Positions 18,841 through 28,517 are shown, numbered from the stretch's first letter. The stretch: DNA of 64,000 bases from Paraburkholderia terricola (GCF_900142195.1 NZ_FRAB01000003.1:124001-188000); one strand, 5' to 3'. Numbers and translations are program-made. Notes: a model not told the origin generated them from the letters alone.

Positions 18841-21800
18841 ATGTGGATCGTCAACGTTGCGCTTAAGCGGCCGTACACGTTCATCGTGATGGCCATCATG
18901 ATCGTGCTGGCGACGCCGTTCGTGCTGTTCACCACGCCGGTCGACGTGCTGCCGGAAATCAACATTCCGGTGGTCAGCATCATCTGGACTTACAACGGCT
19001 TGTCGGCGGAAGACATGGCCCATCGGATCGCGTCGGTCAACGAGCGTAGCTTGACCACCACGGTCAACGACATCGAACACATCGAATCGCAATCGCTCGC
19101 GGGCATCACGATCCTGAAGGTGTTTTTGCAGCCGAACGCGAACATCCAGACCGCGATCGCGCAGACCGTGGCCGTCGAACAGGCGCAACTCAAGCAGATG
19201 CCGCCGGGCGCGACGCCGCCGCTGGTGATCAGCTACTCCGCTTCCAGCATTCCGGTGATTCAACTCGGCTTGTCGAGCCCGAAGCTGTCCGAGCAGGCGC
19301 TCAACGACACCGCGCTGAATTTCCTGCGCCCGCAACTCGTGACGATTCCGGGCGCGGCCGTGCCGTATCCCTACGGCGGCAAGTCGCGCCTGATTTCAGT
19401 CGATCTCGACACGCGCGCGTTGCTCGCCAAGGGGCTGACGCCCTCCGACGTGGTGAGCGCGTTCAACGCGCAAAACCTGATTCTGCCGACCGGCACGGCG
19501 AAGATCGGGCCGAAGGAATACACGATCAACATGAACGGTTCGCCCGCCACGCTGGACGGTCTCAACGACATTCCGGTGCGCACGGTGAATGGCGCGACGA
19601 CCTATCTGCGCGAAGTCGCGCACGTGCGCGACGGTTTTTCGCCGCAAACCAATGTCGTGCGGCAGGACGGCCGCCGCGGCGTGCTGATCTCGGTGCTGAA
19701 GAACGGCAACGCGTCGACGCTGTCGATCGTCGATACGCTGCATCGCTTGCTGCCGGCCGCGCGCGCGGCGCTGCCGCCCGACCTGAACATCACCGCCCTG
19801 TTCGATCAGTCGATCTTCGTGAAGGCGGCGGTGCAGGGCGTGATGCACGAGGCGCTGGTGGCCGCGGCGCTCACCGCCGCGATGATCCTGCTGTTTCTCG
19901 GCAACTGGCGCAGCACCTGCATCATCGCGATCTCGATTCCGCTGTCGATTCTGTCCTCGCTGATCGCGCTGCATGCGCTCGGGGAAACCATCAACATCAT
20001 GACGCTCGGCGGCCTCGCGCTGGCGGTCGGGATTCTCGTCGACGACGCCACGGTGACGATCGAAAACATCGAACGGCATCTGCATATGGGCACGAATCTG
20101 CACGATGCGATTCTCGAAGGCGCCGGCGAAATCGCGATTCCCGCGCTCGTCTCGACGCTGTGCATCTGCATCGTGTTCGTGCCGATGTTCTTTCTGACCG
20201 GCGTCGCGCGTTACCTGTTCGTGCCGCTCGCGGAAGCCGTGGTGTTCGCGATGCTCGCCTCCTACGTTCTGTCGCGCACGCTGGTGCCGACCCTGGCGTT
20301 GCTGCTGATGGGCCACGCGCACAAGCCCGGCGCCGGCGCCGCGCCGAATCTGTTCATGCGCCTCCATCATCGGTTCGATCGCGGCTTCGAGCGCATGCGG
20401 GCCGCCTACATCGTGATTCTCAGCAGCCTGCTGGTGCGCCGCGCGCGCTTCGGCAGCCTGTTCCTCGGTTTCTGCGTGCTCTCGATGAGCCTCGTTTTCG
20501 TGCTCGGCGAAGACTTTTTTCCGAGCGTCGACGCGGGCAACATCCGCCTGCACATGCGCGCGCCGACCGGCACGCGCATCGAGGAAACCGCGCGCCTCGC
20601 GGACGAAGTCGAAAAGGTGATCCGCGAAGTCGTGCCGGCGAAACAACTCGGCACGATCCTCGACAACCTCGGCTTGCCGTATAGCGGCATCAATCTCTCG
20701 TACAGCAACGCGGGCACGATCGGCACGCTCGACGGCGAGATTCAGGTGGCTTTGAAGGCCGGCCACGAGCCGACGCAAACCTACATCGAGCGATTGCGCG
20801 CGATCCTGCCGCAGCGTTTTCCGGGCGTCGAGTTCTTCTTTCAGCCCGCCGACATCGTCACGCAGATTCTCAACTTCGGCCTGCCCGCCGCGGTGGACGT
20901 GCAGATTGCCGGCGCGGACCAGCAGGGCAACTTCGAGGTCGCGCGCAAGCTGCTGAAACAGGTGCGCATGATTCCGGGCACCGTCGACACGCACATTCAG
21001 CAGAAACTCGACGCACCGGCGCTCAATCTGCAAATGGATCGCACCCGCTTGCAGCAGCTCAATCTGAGCGCGGCGAACGTCGCGCAGAACGTGCTGATTT
21101 CGCTGTCGGGCAGTTCGCAGACTTCGCCGGGGTTCTGGTACAACAACAGCAATGGTGTCGAGTACAACGTCGCGGTGCAAACGCCGCAGTATCGGATCTC
21201 GTCCATCGACGAGTTGTTGCGCACGCCGGTGTCCGGCTCGGCGACCGGTCCGACGCAACTGCTCGGCAATCTGGTGCGGGTCTCGCCGCAGAACCAGTTC
21301 GCGATCGTCTCGCACTACAACATCAGGCCGGTGATCGACCTGTACGTGAGCGTGGACAAGCGCGATCTCGGCAGCGTCGCGGATCAGGTCGACAAGCTCG
21401 TGAACGACGCGCGCGCGCAACTGCCGCGCGGCAGTCAGATTACGGTGCGCGGCCAGGTGCAGACCATGCGCAGTTCGTTCCTCGGTCTCGGGCTCGGCGT
21501 GGCGATGGCGATCGTGCTGGTGTATCTGCTGATCGTGGTGAATTTCCAGTCGTGGGTCGATCCGCTGATCATCGTCAGCGCGTTGCCCGCGGCGCTGGCG
21601 GGCATCGTGTGGATGCTGTTTCTCACGGGCACCCATTTGAGCGTGCCCGCGCTGACCGGCGCGATCATGACGATGGGCGTCGCCACCGCCAACAGCATTC
21701 TGATGGTGTCGTTCGCGCGCCAGCGGCTCTCGGCCGGCGCGCCGCCGCTCACCGCCGCGCTCGAAGCCGGTGCAAGCCGGATCAGGCCGGTGCTGATGAC

Positions 21801-22062
21801 CGCGTTCGCGATGATCATCGGCATGATTCCGATGGCGCTCGGTCTGGGCGAAGGCGCCGAGCAGAATGCGCCGCTCGGCCGTTCGGTGATCGGCGGCTTG
21901 CTGTTCGCCACGGTGTCCACGCTGTTTTTCGTGCCGCTGGTGTTCGCGGGCATTCATACGCGCCTCGCGCGGCGCCATCGCGGCGACGGCGCGGGCCATG
22001 AAGATAACGGCAACGACGGCGGCCCCGCGCCGGAGCACGGCGGCGCCGGCAAGCACGCGTAG
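18841..22062 (+). CDS. RND multidrug efflux pump, inner-membrane transporter
   Basis: 1073 residues, standard for RND pumps. The first membrane helix (ALKRPYTFIVMAIMIVLATP) follows a short N-terminus, two large periplasmic loops separate membrane helices 1-2 and 7-8, and GILVDDATVTIENIERHL in helix 4 carries the paired Asp needed for proton relay. The last helices repeat the pattern (TGAIMTMGVATANSILMVSF). The acidic pair and lack of metal-type motifs suggest drug or organic-compound efflux rather than CusA-type metal export. ATG at 18841 starts the conserved domain. It opens a three-gene tripartite pump operon. Confidence 0.92.
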   Translation: MWIVNVALKRPYTFIVMAIMIVLATPFVLFTTPVDVLPEINIPVVSIIWTYNGLSAEDMAHRIASVNERSLTTTVNDIEHIESQSLAGITILKVFLQPNANIQTAIAQTVAVEQAQLKQMPPGATPPLVISYSASSIPVIQLGLSSPKLSEQALNDTALNFLRPQLVTIPGAAVPYPYGGKSRLISVDLDTRALLAKGLTPSDVVSAFNAQNLILPTGTAKIGPKEYTINMNGSPATLDGLNDIPVRTVNGATTYLREVAHVRDGFSPQTNVVRQDGRRGVLISVLKNGNASTLSIVDTLHRLLPAARAALPPDLNITALFDQSIFVKAAVQGVMHEALVAAALTAAMILLFLGNWRSTCIIAISIPLSILSSLIALHALGETINIMTLGGLALAVGILVDDATVTIENIERHLHMGTNLHDAILEGAGEIAIPALVSTLCICIVFVPMFFLTGVARYLFVPLAEAVVFAMLASYVLSRTLVPTLALLLMGHAHKPGAGAAPNLFMRLHHRFDRGFERMRAAYIVILSSLLVRRARFGSLFLGFCVLSMSLVFVLGEDFFPSVDAGNIRLHMRAPTGTRIEETARLADEVEKVIREVVPAKQLGTILDNLGLPYSGINLSYSNAGTIGTLDGEIQVALKAGHEPTQTYIERLRAILPQRFPGVEFFFQPADIVTQILNFGLPAAVDVQIAGADQQGNFEVARKLLKQVRMIPGTVDTHIQQKLDAPALNLQMDRTRLQQLNLSAANVAQNVLISLSGSSQTSPGFWYNNSNGVEYNVAVQTPQYRISSIDELLRTPVSGSATGPTQLLGNLVRVSPQNQFAIVSHYNIRPVIDLYVSVDKRDLGSVADQVDKLVNDARAQLPRGSQITVRGQVQTMRSSFLGLGLGVAMAIVLVYLLIVVNFQSWVDPLIIVSALPAALAGIVWMLFLTGTHLSVPALTGAIMTMGVATANSILMVSFARQRLSAGAPPLTAALEAGASRIRPVLMTAFAMIIGMIPMALGLGEGAEQNAPLGRSVIGGLLFATVSTLFFVPLVFAGIHTRLARRHRGDGAGHEDNGNDGGPAPEHGGAGKHA

Positions 22063-22109
22063 CGTTTAACGACAGGCTTAACGACGGCTGAACCAGATAG
22101 CTGACTCAA

Positions 22110-23333
22110 ATGACCGAAAAAACTCATGCATCGCTGGCGATTCCCGCGCGCGAGACCGAAGACGGCCACGCGTTGCCGCCGCGCCATCGCGAATGGAAGC
22201 GCGCCAAAATCACGCTGTGGATCGTGCTGGCGCTGCTCGCCGTGGGCGCGCTGCGCACCGTGATCGCAAACGTAATGGAAAGCCGCTCGATCGCCGAAAC
22301 GACGAAGCAGAACGCGGTGCAGTACGTGCACGTGGTGAGCCCGACGCGGGCCGACGGCGGCGGCCACACCTTGTTGCCCGGCACCTTGCGCGGCAGCGTC
22401 GAATCGCCGATCTACGCGCGCGCCACCGGTTATCTGCTGCACTGGTACGTCGATATCGGCGCGCGCGTGAAGCAGGGGCAATTGCTCGCCGATCTGGACA
22501 CGCCCGAAATCGATCAGGAACTCGCGCAGGCATTGGCGCAGCGCCAGCAAACCAGCGCGAGCCTCGGCCTCGCCAAAAGCTCGCTGGAACGCTGGCAGCA
22601 ATTGCGTCAACGCGATGCGGTCTCGCAACAGGAACTCGACGAACGGCAAAGCACCTACACGCAAGGTCTCGCCAACCTCGCCGCCGCGGATGCGAACGTG
22701 CAGCGCTTGCGCCAGCTCGAATCGTTCAAGCGCATCGTCGCGCCGTTCGCGGGCGTGGTCACGCAGCGCAACGTCGACGTCGGCGATCTGATCGACGCGG
22801 GCAGCGGCACGAGCCGCGCGCTCTTCGCGCTCGCGCAGTCGGACCCGCTGCGCGTGTATGTGCAATTGCCGCAGGCGTATGCGCAAAACGTTTCGATCGG
22901 ACAGAACGTGGTGGTCACGCAGGCGGAACTGCCGGGCCAGCAGTTTCACGGCACGATCACGCACATGTCCGGCGCGATCGACGTGCCCACCCGCTCGCTA
23001 CAGGTGGAAGTGACGCTGCCCAATCCCGACGACACGCTGCGCCCCGGCGCGTATGTGCAGGTCGCCGTGCCGACCGTCGCGCATGCGCAATTGATGGTGC
23101 CGGGCAACACGCTGCTGTTTCGCGCGGAAGGTCCGCGGCTTGCGGTGGTGGATGCGAAGGGCAACGTGCAGTTGCGCAAGATCGTGATCGCGCGCGACCT
23201 CGGGCAGTCGTTGGAAATCGAAAGCGGGATCGAGGCGGGCGACAAGGTCATCATCAACCCGAGCGATTCGATCGCCGACGGCGATCACGTGCAGATCGCG
23301 CAGCCGGGCAAGGACGGCGAGGGGGCGTCGTGA
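22110..23333 (+). CDS. RND efflux periplasmic adaptor (membrane fusion protein)
   Basis: 407 residues. An N-terminal membrane anchor (TLWIVLALLAVGALRTVIANV, residues 32-52) is followed by a lipoyl/barrel-sandwich half (ATGYLLHWYVDIGARVKQGQ), a coiled-coil hairpin about 130-200, the second half (KRIVAPFAGVVTQRNVDVGD), then beta-barrel and membrane-proximal domains. It links the pump to the outer-membrane channel. Start ATG at 22110, 47 bp after the pump stop. Its stop TGA overlaps the GTG of the next gene in GTGA. Confidence 0.93.
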   Translation: MTEKTHASLAIPARETEDGHALPPRHREWKRAKITLWIVLALLAVGALRTVIANVMESRSIAETTKQNAVQYVHVVSPTRADGGGHTLLPGTLRGSVESPIYARATGYLLHWYVDIGARVKQGQLLADLDTPEIDQELAQALAQRQQTSASLGLAKSSLERWQQLRQRDAVSQQELDERQSTYTQGLANLAAADANVQRLRQLESFKRIVAPFAGVVTQRNVDVGDLIDAGSGTSRALFALAQSDPLRVYVQLPQAYAQNVSIGQNVVVTQAELPGQQFHGTITHMSGAIDVPTRSLQVEVTLPNPDDTLRPGAYVQVAVPTVAHAQLMVPGNTLLFRAEGPRLAVVDAKGNVQLRKIVIARDLGQSLEIESGIEAGDKVIINPSDSIADGDHVQIAQPGKDGEGAS

Positions 23334-24883
23334 GGCGGGCGTTCGTTTGCCACACTCTCTCCCGCACCCTGGCGGCGCTCGCCGTCACCGCGAGCGCCGC
23401 GTGGCTCGCCGCCTGCACGGTCGGGCCGGACTATCAGCGGCCGCAAGCCGACGTGCCGCCCGCCTGGCAAACCGATTCGTACTGGCGCGTGGGGGTGCCC
23501 TCGCACGCGCCGATTTCGCCGGACTGGTGGCAGGCGTTCGGCGATACCACGCTCGACACGCTGGAAACCCAGGCGCTCGCGCAGAATCAGACGCTCGCCG
23601 CCGCCAGCGCGCACTACGAGCAGGCCAAGGCGACGCTCGCGACTACCCGCGCGCAGCAGACGCCCGAAGTGGATTTGAATGCATCGGCGTCGCGTTTCAG
23701 GATTTCGCGCAGCCGTCCACAGACCAATTACGCCACGCCGACGATGTCGACGGTGCAGAACAATCTGCAGCTCGGTCCGTCGATCAACTACGACACCGAT
23801 CTGTTCGGCCGGATACGGCGGCAAGTGGAAGGCGCGGCGGCGTCCGCGCAGCAATCGGCGGACGACCTCGCCAACGCGCGCCTCGTGCTCACCACCGACC
23901 TCGCCACCAGCTATTTCTCGCTGCGCGAACTCGACGCCGAGATCGACGTGCTGAATCAGTCGGTGACGCTCCAGCAGAAGGCGCTCGATTACGTGACATC
24001 GCAGCACGATCTGGGCGCGGTGTCGGGCCTCGACGTGTTGCAGCAGAAGTCGCTGCTCGATTCGACCCGCGTGCAGGCGCAACTGCTGCTGAACCAGCGC
24101 GCGCAGTTCGAGCATGCGATCGCCGCGCTGGTCGGCGTGCCCGCGCCGCAGTTCGCGATCGCACCCAGGGCGCTCGACGCGAAGCTGCCGGCGATCGCGC
24201 TCGGCGTGCCCAGCGACGTCCTGCAACGCCGTCCCGACGTGGCGTCCGCCGAGCGCGCAATGGCGGCGGCGAATGCGCAGATCGGCGTCGCCAAGGCGGC
24301 GTTTTTTCCGAGCTTGACGCTCACGCCCAGCATCGGCTGGGAAAGCACGCAGTTCGCGAGCCTGCTGAGCGCGCCCACGCTGATGTGGACGCTCGGCGCG
24401 GCGGCCGGCCAGGTGCTGTTCGACGGCGGCCGGCGCGCGGCCAACGTTCAGTTTGCGAGCGAAGGCTACAAGGCCACCCAGGCGACCTACCGGCAGACCG
24501 TGCTCAACGCATTCCAGCAGGTGCAGGACGGCATCACCGGACTCTCGGTGCTCGACGGCGCGGCGAAGGAGTCACACGCGGCGGTGGCCGACGCGCAGCA
24601 TCTGCTGGCGCTCGCCAACGACCGTTATTCGGGCGGCCTCGTCGCCTATCTGGACGTGATCACCGCGCAGCAATCGCTGCTCAACAGCGAGCGCCAGGAC
24701 GTGCAGATTCGCGGCCAGCAGATGACGCTGGCGGTGTCGCTGGTGAAGGCGCTGGGCGGCGGCTGGGACGCCGGCGCGGACGTGGCGGGCCTGTCATCGC
24801 CGAAGGACGCGACGCGACAGGATTCGAAGCAACAGGATTCGAAGCAGGCGGATTCGAAGCAGGCGCTGGCTCCCGCGCGATGA
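23330..24883 (+). CDS. RND efflux outer-membrane lipoprotein (NodT family)
   Basis: 517 residues with a lipoprotein signal ending LAAC, then TVGPDYQRPQADVPPAW, the usual start of NodT/OprM-type channels. Two outer-membrane-factor repeats follow, with SLGVPSDVLQRRPDV-like sequence in the second half (GVPSDVLQRRPDVASAERA). GTG at 23330 overlaps the adaptor stop and has GAGGGG upstream. The C-terminus ends in an unusual tail of three DSKQ repeats encoded by 15-bp tandem repeats. It completes the tripartite pump. Confidence 0.92.
   Translation: MRRAFVCHTLSRTLAALAVTASAAWLAACTVGPDYQRPQADVPPAWQTDSYWRVGVPSHAPISPDWWQAFGDTTLDTLETQALAQNQTLAAASAHYEQAKATLATTRAQQTPEVDLNASASRFRISRSRPQTNYATPTMSTVQNNLQLGPSINYDTDLFGRIRRQVEGAAASAQQSADDLANARLVLTTDLATSYFSLRELDAEIDVLNQSVTLQQKALDYVTSQHDLGAVSGLDVLQQKSLLDSTRVQAQLLLNQRAQFEHAIAALVGVPAPQFAIAPRALDAKLPAIALGVPSDVLQRRPDVASAERAMAAANAQIGVAKAAFFPSLTLTPSIGWESTQFASLLSAPTLMWTLGAAAGQVLFDGGRRAANVQFASEGYKATQATYRQTVLNAFQQVQDGITGLSVLDGAAKESHAAVADAQHLLALANDRYSGGLVAYLDVITAQQSLLNSERQDVQIRGQQMTLAVSLVKALGGGWDAGADVAGLSSPKDATRQDSKQQDSKQADSKQALAPAR
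24818..24862 (+). repeat. Three 15-bp tandem repeats in the channel gene tail
   Basis: CAGGATTCGAAGCAA, CAGGATTCGAAGCAG and GCGGATTCGAAGCAG run in tandem, encoding Q/A-DSKQ units. Copy number changes stay in frame, so tail length could vary between strains. Confidence 0.85.
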
Positions 24884-24962
24884 GCCGCCCGGCCATGACG
24901 CAGCAGGACACGCAAGAGCGTGGCGAAAGCGTTTCGTATAATGCCGACACAAGGGGACGCGC

Positions 24963-25649
24963 ATGAAATTGCTGATCGTTGAAGACGAGCACAAGGTGGT
25001 GGACTACCTGCGCTCCGGCTTGACGGAGCAGGGCTGGGTCGTCGACGTCGCGCTCGACGGCGAGGAAGGCATGCATCTGGCCACCGAATTCGATTACGAC
25101 GTGATCGTGCTCGACGTGATGCTGCCCAAGCGCGACGGTTTCAGCGTGCTGAAGGCGCTGCGCATGCGCAAGTCCACGCCGGTCATCATGCTTACCGCGC
25201 GCGATCACGTGAACGACCGCGTGCGCGGCCTGCGCGAAGGCGCCGACGACTACCTCACCAAACCGTTTTCCTTCCTCGAACTGGTCGAGCGGCTGCATGC
25301 GCTCGCGCGCCGCACGCGTTCGCAGGAGTCGACGATGATCGCCATCGGCGATCTGTTCGTCGATCTGATCGGCCGGCGCGCGACCCGCGACGGCGTGCGT
25401 CTCGACCTGACCGCGAAAGAGTTTCAACTGCTCAGCGTGCTGGCCCGCCGCCAAGGCGACATTCTCTCCAAGACGGCGATTACCGAACTCGTGTGGGACG
25501 TCAATTTCGACAGCCATACGAACGTGGTCGAAACCGCGATCAAACGCTTGCGCGCCAAGCTCGACGGACCGTTTCCGTCGAAGCTGCTGCACACCGTGCG
25601 GGGCATGGGCTACGTGCTCGAAGTGCGCGAAGAGGCGGAGCCGTCATGA
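24963..25649 (+). CDS. OmpR-family response regulator (CusR/IrlR-like)
   Basis: 228 residues. The receiver has acidic pair E7-D8, phospho-acceptor in VIVLDVMLPKRDG (about D51) and conserved Lys in YLTKPF. The winged-helix DNA-binding domain follows from about 130 (LDLTAKEFQLLSVLARR, HTVRGMGYVLEV). Sequence style matches heavy-metal or solvent regulators such as CusR and IrlR. It lies 79 bp after the efflux operon in the same direction, so it probably controls that pump. Its stop overlaps the kinase ATG. Confidence 0.92.
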   Translation: MKLLIVEDEHKVVDYLRSGLTEQGWVVDVALDGEEGMHLATEFDYDVIVLDVMLPKRDGFSVLKALRMRKSTPVIMLTARDHVNDRVRGLREGADDYLTKPFSFLELVERLHALARRTRSQESTMIAIGDLFVDLIGRRATRDGVRLDLTAKEFQLLSVLARRQGDILSKTAITELVWDVNFDSHTNVVETAIKRLRAKLDGPFPSKLLHTVRGMGYVLEVREEAEPS

Positions 25650-27100
25650 ACCGTTCGATCGCCCGCCGCCTCGCGCTGATGTTCGCGCTCGTCGCGCTCT
25701 CGGTGTTCACGCTGGTCGGCACGGGCCTGTTTCTGGTGTTGCGCACGCAGCTCGAACACCACCTGCGCGAGTCGCTCGACGACCGCGCCCAGGTCGCGCG
25801 CCTCATGGTGTACCACGCGGTGACGCCGGAAAAGTGGCGCATGACCCGTGAAAAGCTCACCAACATGATGCCGCACGACCGCAGCACGATGTATGCGGTG
25901 TCGAGCGCCGATCCGTATTTCCACTACGGCACGCCGGTCGCGGGCACGGTGGTGAAAAGCTGGCCCGAGGGCTACGCGCGCGTGTCCCCCGCCGGCGGCG
26001 GCGACGACATGCTCATCGCCACGCTGGCGATTCCGGCCAATGCCGCGCGTCCGCCCGTGCAATTGCAGGTGGCCGCCAGTTGTTCTCCCAACGACCGCAC
26101 GATGCGCGCCTTCGGCGCGGCGCTCGCGGCGCTGTCGGCGCTGGGCAGTCTCGCCGTGCTGCTGCTCAGTTACTCGGTGACGCGGCTCGGCCTCGCGCCG
26201 CTCAGGCGTCTGACGCGGGACGCGTCCGCCGTGAGCCCGAACAACCGCTCGCAGCGGCTGAACACCGCGTCGCTGCCGCTCGAACTGAGCGATCTCGCCA
26301 ACTCGTTCAACGGCGCGCTGGAACGCCTCGACGGCGCCTATGGGCGCCTCGAATCGTTCAACGCGGACGTGGCCCATGAACTGCGCACGCCGGTCACGAT
26401 CCTGATCGGTCAGACCGAAGTGGCGTTGACGCGCAATCGTTCCGTGGAAGATCTGCGCCATACGCTGCAATCGAATCTGGAGGAATACGAGCGCATGCGC
26501 GCGATCATCAACGACATGCTGTTTCTCGCCCGCGCCGATCAGGGCGAGCGCGCGACGGGTCTCGTGGAAGTGTCGCTCGCCGCGGAAGTCGCGCATACGC
26601 TGGAGTTCCTGGAGATTCCGCTCGAAGAGGCGCGCGTGCATGCGCAATTGCACGGCGACGCGATGGCGCGCGTGAACCGCTCGCTGTTCGGCCGCGCCTG
26701 CGCGAATCTGTTGATGAACGCGATCCAGCACTGCGCGCCGGGCGATGCGATCAGCGTGACGATCGCGCGTGAAGAGGACCACGTGCGCGTGGCGGTGGCG
26801 AACCCCGGCGAGCCGATCGCGCCGGCCGTGCTGGAGCATCTGTTCGACCGCTTCTATCGCGCGGAAGTCTCGCGCACGAACAGCCGCGAAAACCACGGGC
26901 TCGGTCTTGCGATCGTGAAGGCGATTGCGGAGATGCATCGCGGCACCGTGTCGGCGCACAGCGCGGGCGGCCTCAATACGTTCGCGTTCTCGGTCGCCGC
27001 CGCGCGCAGGGAAACGGAGCCGCCGGCGGCGCGCGCGAATGCCGGCGTGCCTTCCGAGGCGGCCGCTTATTCGTCGCTGGTAAAGGGCAAGTCGGCCTGA
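25646..27100 (+). CDS. Sensor histidine kinase (CusS/IrlS-like)
   Basis: 484 residues with two membrane helices (about 10-34 and 155-178) flanking a periplasmic sensor of about 120 residues, then HAMP, HisKA with VAHELRTPVT (phospho-His) and HATPase (N box NLLMNAIQHC, GLGLAIVKAIAEMH). ATG overlaps the regulator stop in ATGA, so the pair is translationally coupled. The periplasmic part is shorter than in CusS and has no obvious metal-binding His/Met cluster, so a non-metal signal is possible. Its 3' end overlaps the dinB 3' end by 34 bp. Confidence 0.92.
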   Translation: MNRSIARRLALMFALVALSVFTLVGTGLFLVLRTQLEHHLRESLDDRAQVARLMVYHAVTPEKWRMTREKLTNMMPHDRSTMYAVSSADPYFHYGTPVAGTVVKSWPEGYARVSPAGGGDDMLIATLAIPANAARPPVQLQVAASCSPNDRTMRAFGAALAALSALGSLAVLLLSYSVTRLGLAPLRRLTRDASAVSPNNRSQRLNTASLPLELSDLANSFNGALERLDGAYGRLESFNADVAHELRTPVTILIGQTEVALTRNRSVEDLRHTLQSNLEEYERMRAIINDMLFLARADQGERATGLVEVSLAAEVAHTLEFLEIPLEEARVHAQLHGDAMARVNRSLFGRACANLLMNAIQHCAPGDAISVTIAREEDHVRVAVANPGEPIAPAVLEHLFDRFYRAEVSRTNSRENHGLGLAIVKAIAEMHRGTVSAHSAGGLNTFAFSVAAARRETEPPAARANAGVPSEAAAYSSLVKGKSA

Positions 27101-28233
27101 ACCGGACGGCGCTGCCTGACCGGTTGCGCGTTGGCCGGCGTCAACGCGCTCACGCGCACGCCCAGGAGCCGCAGCTTGCGGTTCAACTCTACGCGCCGCA
27201 GACATTCGGTGGCCGCGCGGCGTATCTCGGCGGCGTCGGCGGTCGGTTCGTCCAGCGTCAGATCGCGCGTGACCGTGCGGAAGTCGTCGTAGCGCAGCTT
27301 GATGCCGATCGTCCGGCCCACGTAGCCCTTGCGCACGAGGTCTTCCGCGACCCGCACGCACAGGCCGGTAAACGAACTGGAGAGCGCCGGCCGGTCATGA
27401 CGCGGATGCAGATCGCGCTCGAAGGTCGTTTCGCGGCTGATCGACTTGGGCTCCGATTCCACCACCACCGGCCGCTCGTCGTGGCCTTGCGCGATCTGCA
27501 TCAGCCACGCGGAGTAACTGCGCCCGAAGTGGTCCTGCAGCAATCCCGCGTCCGCCGCCGCCAGATCGCCGACCGTCGCGAGACCGAGCGCCGTCAGCTT
27601 TTCCGCCGCCTTCGGCCCGATGCCGTTGACCTTGCGCACCGGCAACGGCCACACGCGCAACGGCACGTCCGCCGGCGTGAGAATCGTGAGGCCGTCCGGC
27701 TTGTCGAGTTCCGAGCCGATTTTCGCGAGCAGCTTGTTCGGCGCCACGCAAATGGAGCAGGTGAGGCCGGTCGCCTGATTGACCGCCTGCTTGATGCGCG
27801 CGGCGATCTCGCGCGGCTCGCCCGGCACCTCGGTCAGATCGATATAGATTTCGTCGATGCCGCGGTCCTCGATCCGATCGGTAAACGTGGCGACCGCCGA
27901 CTTGAAGAGGCGCGAGTAGTGCCGATACGAGTCGAAGTCGGTGGGCAGCAGAACCGCGTCGGGCGCGAGCACGGCGGCCTTCATCATGCCCATCGCGGAG
28001 AACACGCCGAGCGCGCGGGCTTCGTAAGTGGAGGTGGTGACGACGCCGCGGCCCGCGTAATCGCGCAGCTTCGCGAAGCGCCGGCTGCCGTCCTCGAGTG
28101 TTTGCGGCGCGCCGTTGCGGCCGCCGCCGATCACCACCGCCTTGCCGCGCAGTTCCGGATAGCGCAGGAGTTCGACGGACGCGTAGAACGCGTCCATGTC
28201 CAGGTGCGCGATGCGGCGGCTTGCAGAACTCAT
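27067..28233 (-). CDS. dinB: DNA polymerase IV
   Basis: 388 residues. IAHLDMDAFYASVELLRYPEL at the N-terminus carries the first catalytic Asp, and RGIDEIYIDLTE carries the second metal-binding acidic pair of Y-family polymerases. SICVAPNKLLAKIGSELDKPDG, the HhH region (VNGIGPKAAEKL) and the little-finger domain follow. The C-terminus QADLPF fits a sliding-clamp-binding motif. ATG at 28233 begins the protein. It performs translesion synthesis. I saw no LexA-type CTG-N10-CAG box in the upstream gap. Confidence 0.94.
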   Translation of the reverse strand: MSSASRRIAHLDMDAFYASVELLRYPELRGKAVVIGGGRNGAPQTLEDGSRRFAKLRDYAGRGVVTTSTYEARALGVFSAMGMMKAAVLAPDAVLLPTDFDSYRHYSRLFKSAVATFTDRIEDRGIDEIYIDLTEVPGEPREIAARIKQAVNQATGLTCSICVAPNKLLAKIGSELDKPDGLTILTPADVPLRVWPLPVRKVNGIGPKAAEKLTALGLATVGDLAAADAGLLQDHFGRSYSAWLMQIAQGHDERPVVVESEPKSISRETTFERDLHPRHDRPALSSSFTGLCVRVAEDLVRKGYVGRTIGIKLRYDDFRTVTRDLTLDEPTADAAEIRRAATECLRRVELNRKLRLLGVRVSALTPANAQPVRQRRPVQADLPFTSDE

Positions 28234-28254
28234 GGATGGATGGCGGAAACGAAT

Positions 28255-28299
28255 GACGGCAAGGGATGACGGCAAGAGACGGCAAGAAACGACGGCAAC
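28255..28299. repeat. Four GACGGCAA direct repeats upstream of dinB
   Basis: GACGGCAAG occurs at 28255-28263, 28268-28276 and 28278-28286, and GACGGCAAC at 28291-28299. They begin 21 bp before the dinB start codon. Spacing is irregular (13, 10 and 13 bp). Confidence 0.7.
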
Positions 28300-28375
28300 G
28301 GCGGCAGGCCCGGTTTGATTCGATGCGCTTGCCGTGCTGCCTGTGAAGTGGCTTGCCGCGTCGGGCGTCTGGATA

Positions 28376-28402
28376 CGCGCCGCGCAATGAACGCGCGGCG
28401 CG
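28376..28402. repeat. GC-rich inverted repeat in the dinB-yceI gap
   Basis: CGCGCCGCG (28376-28384) and CGCGGCGCG (28394-28402) form a perfect 9-bp stem with a 9-base loop. No T-run follows on either strand, so it may be an mRNA-stabilising stem after yceI or a barrier between the units. Confidence 0.5.
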
Positions 28403-28517
28403 CCGGATGCCAAGCCGTAATAGTACCTTGCTCCGCCTGGGCAAGGTGCCGCGCGCGGGCGATCCGCCACCGCCGCCGCTACCGTTTTACGCAAGCCGCA
28501 AGGGCTTGCCGTGACGC

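Noticed and set aside
19396..22056. 886-codon minus-strand frame opposite the RND pump
   Set aside because: Shadow of the pump; low-complexity Arg/His/Gln protein without motif.
28234..28330. SOS box before dinB
   Set aside because: No CTG-N10-CAG palindrome was found in the upstream region.
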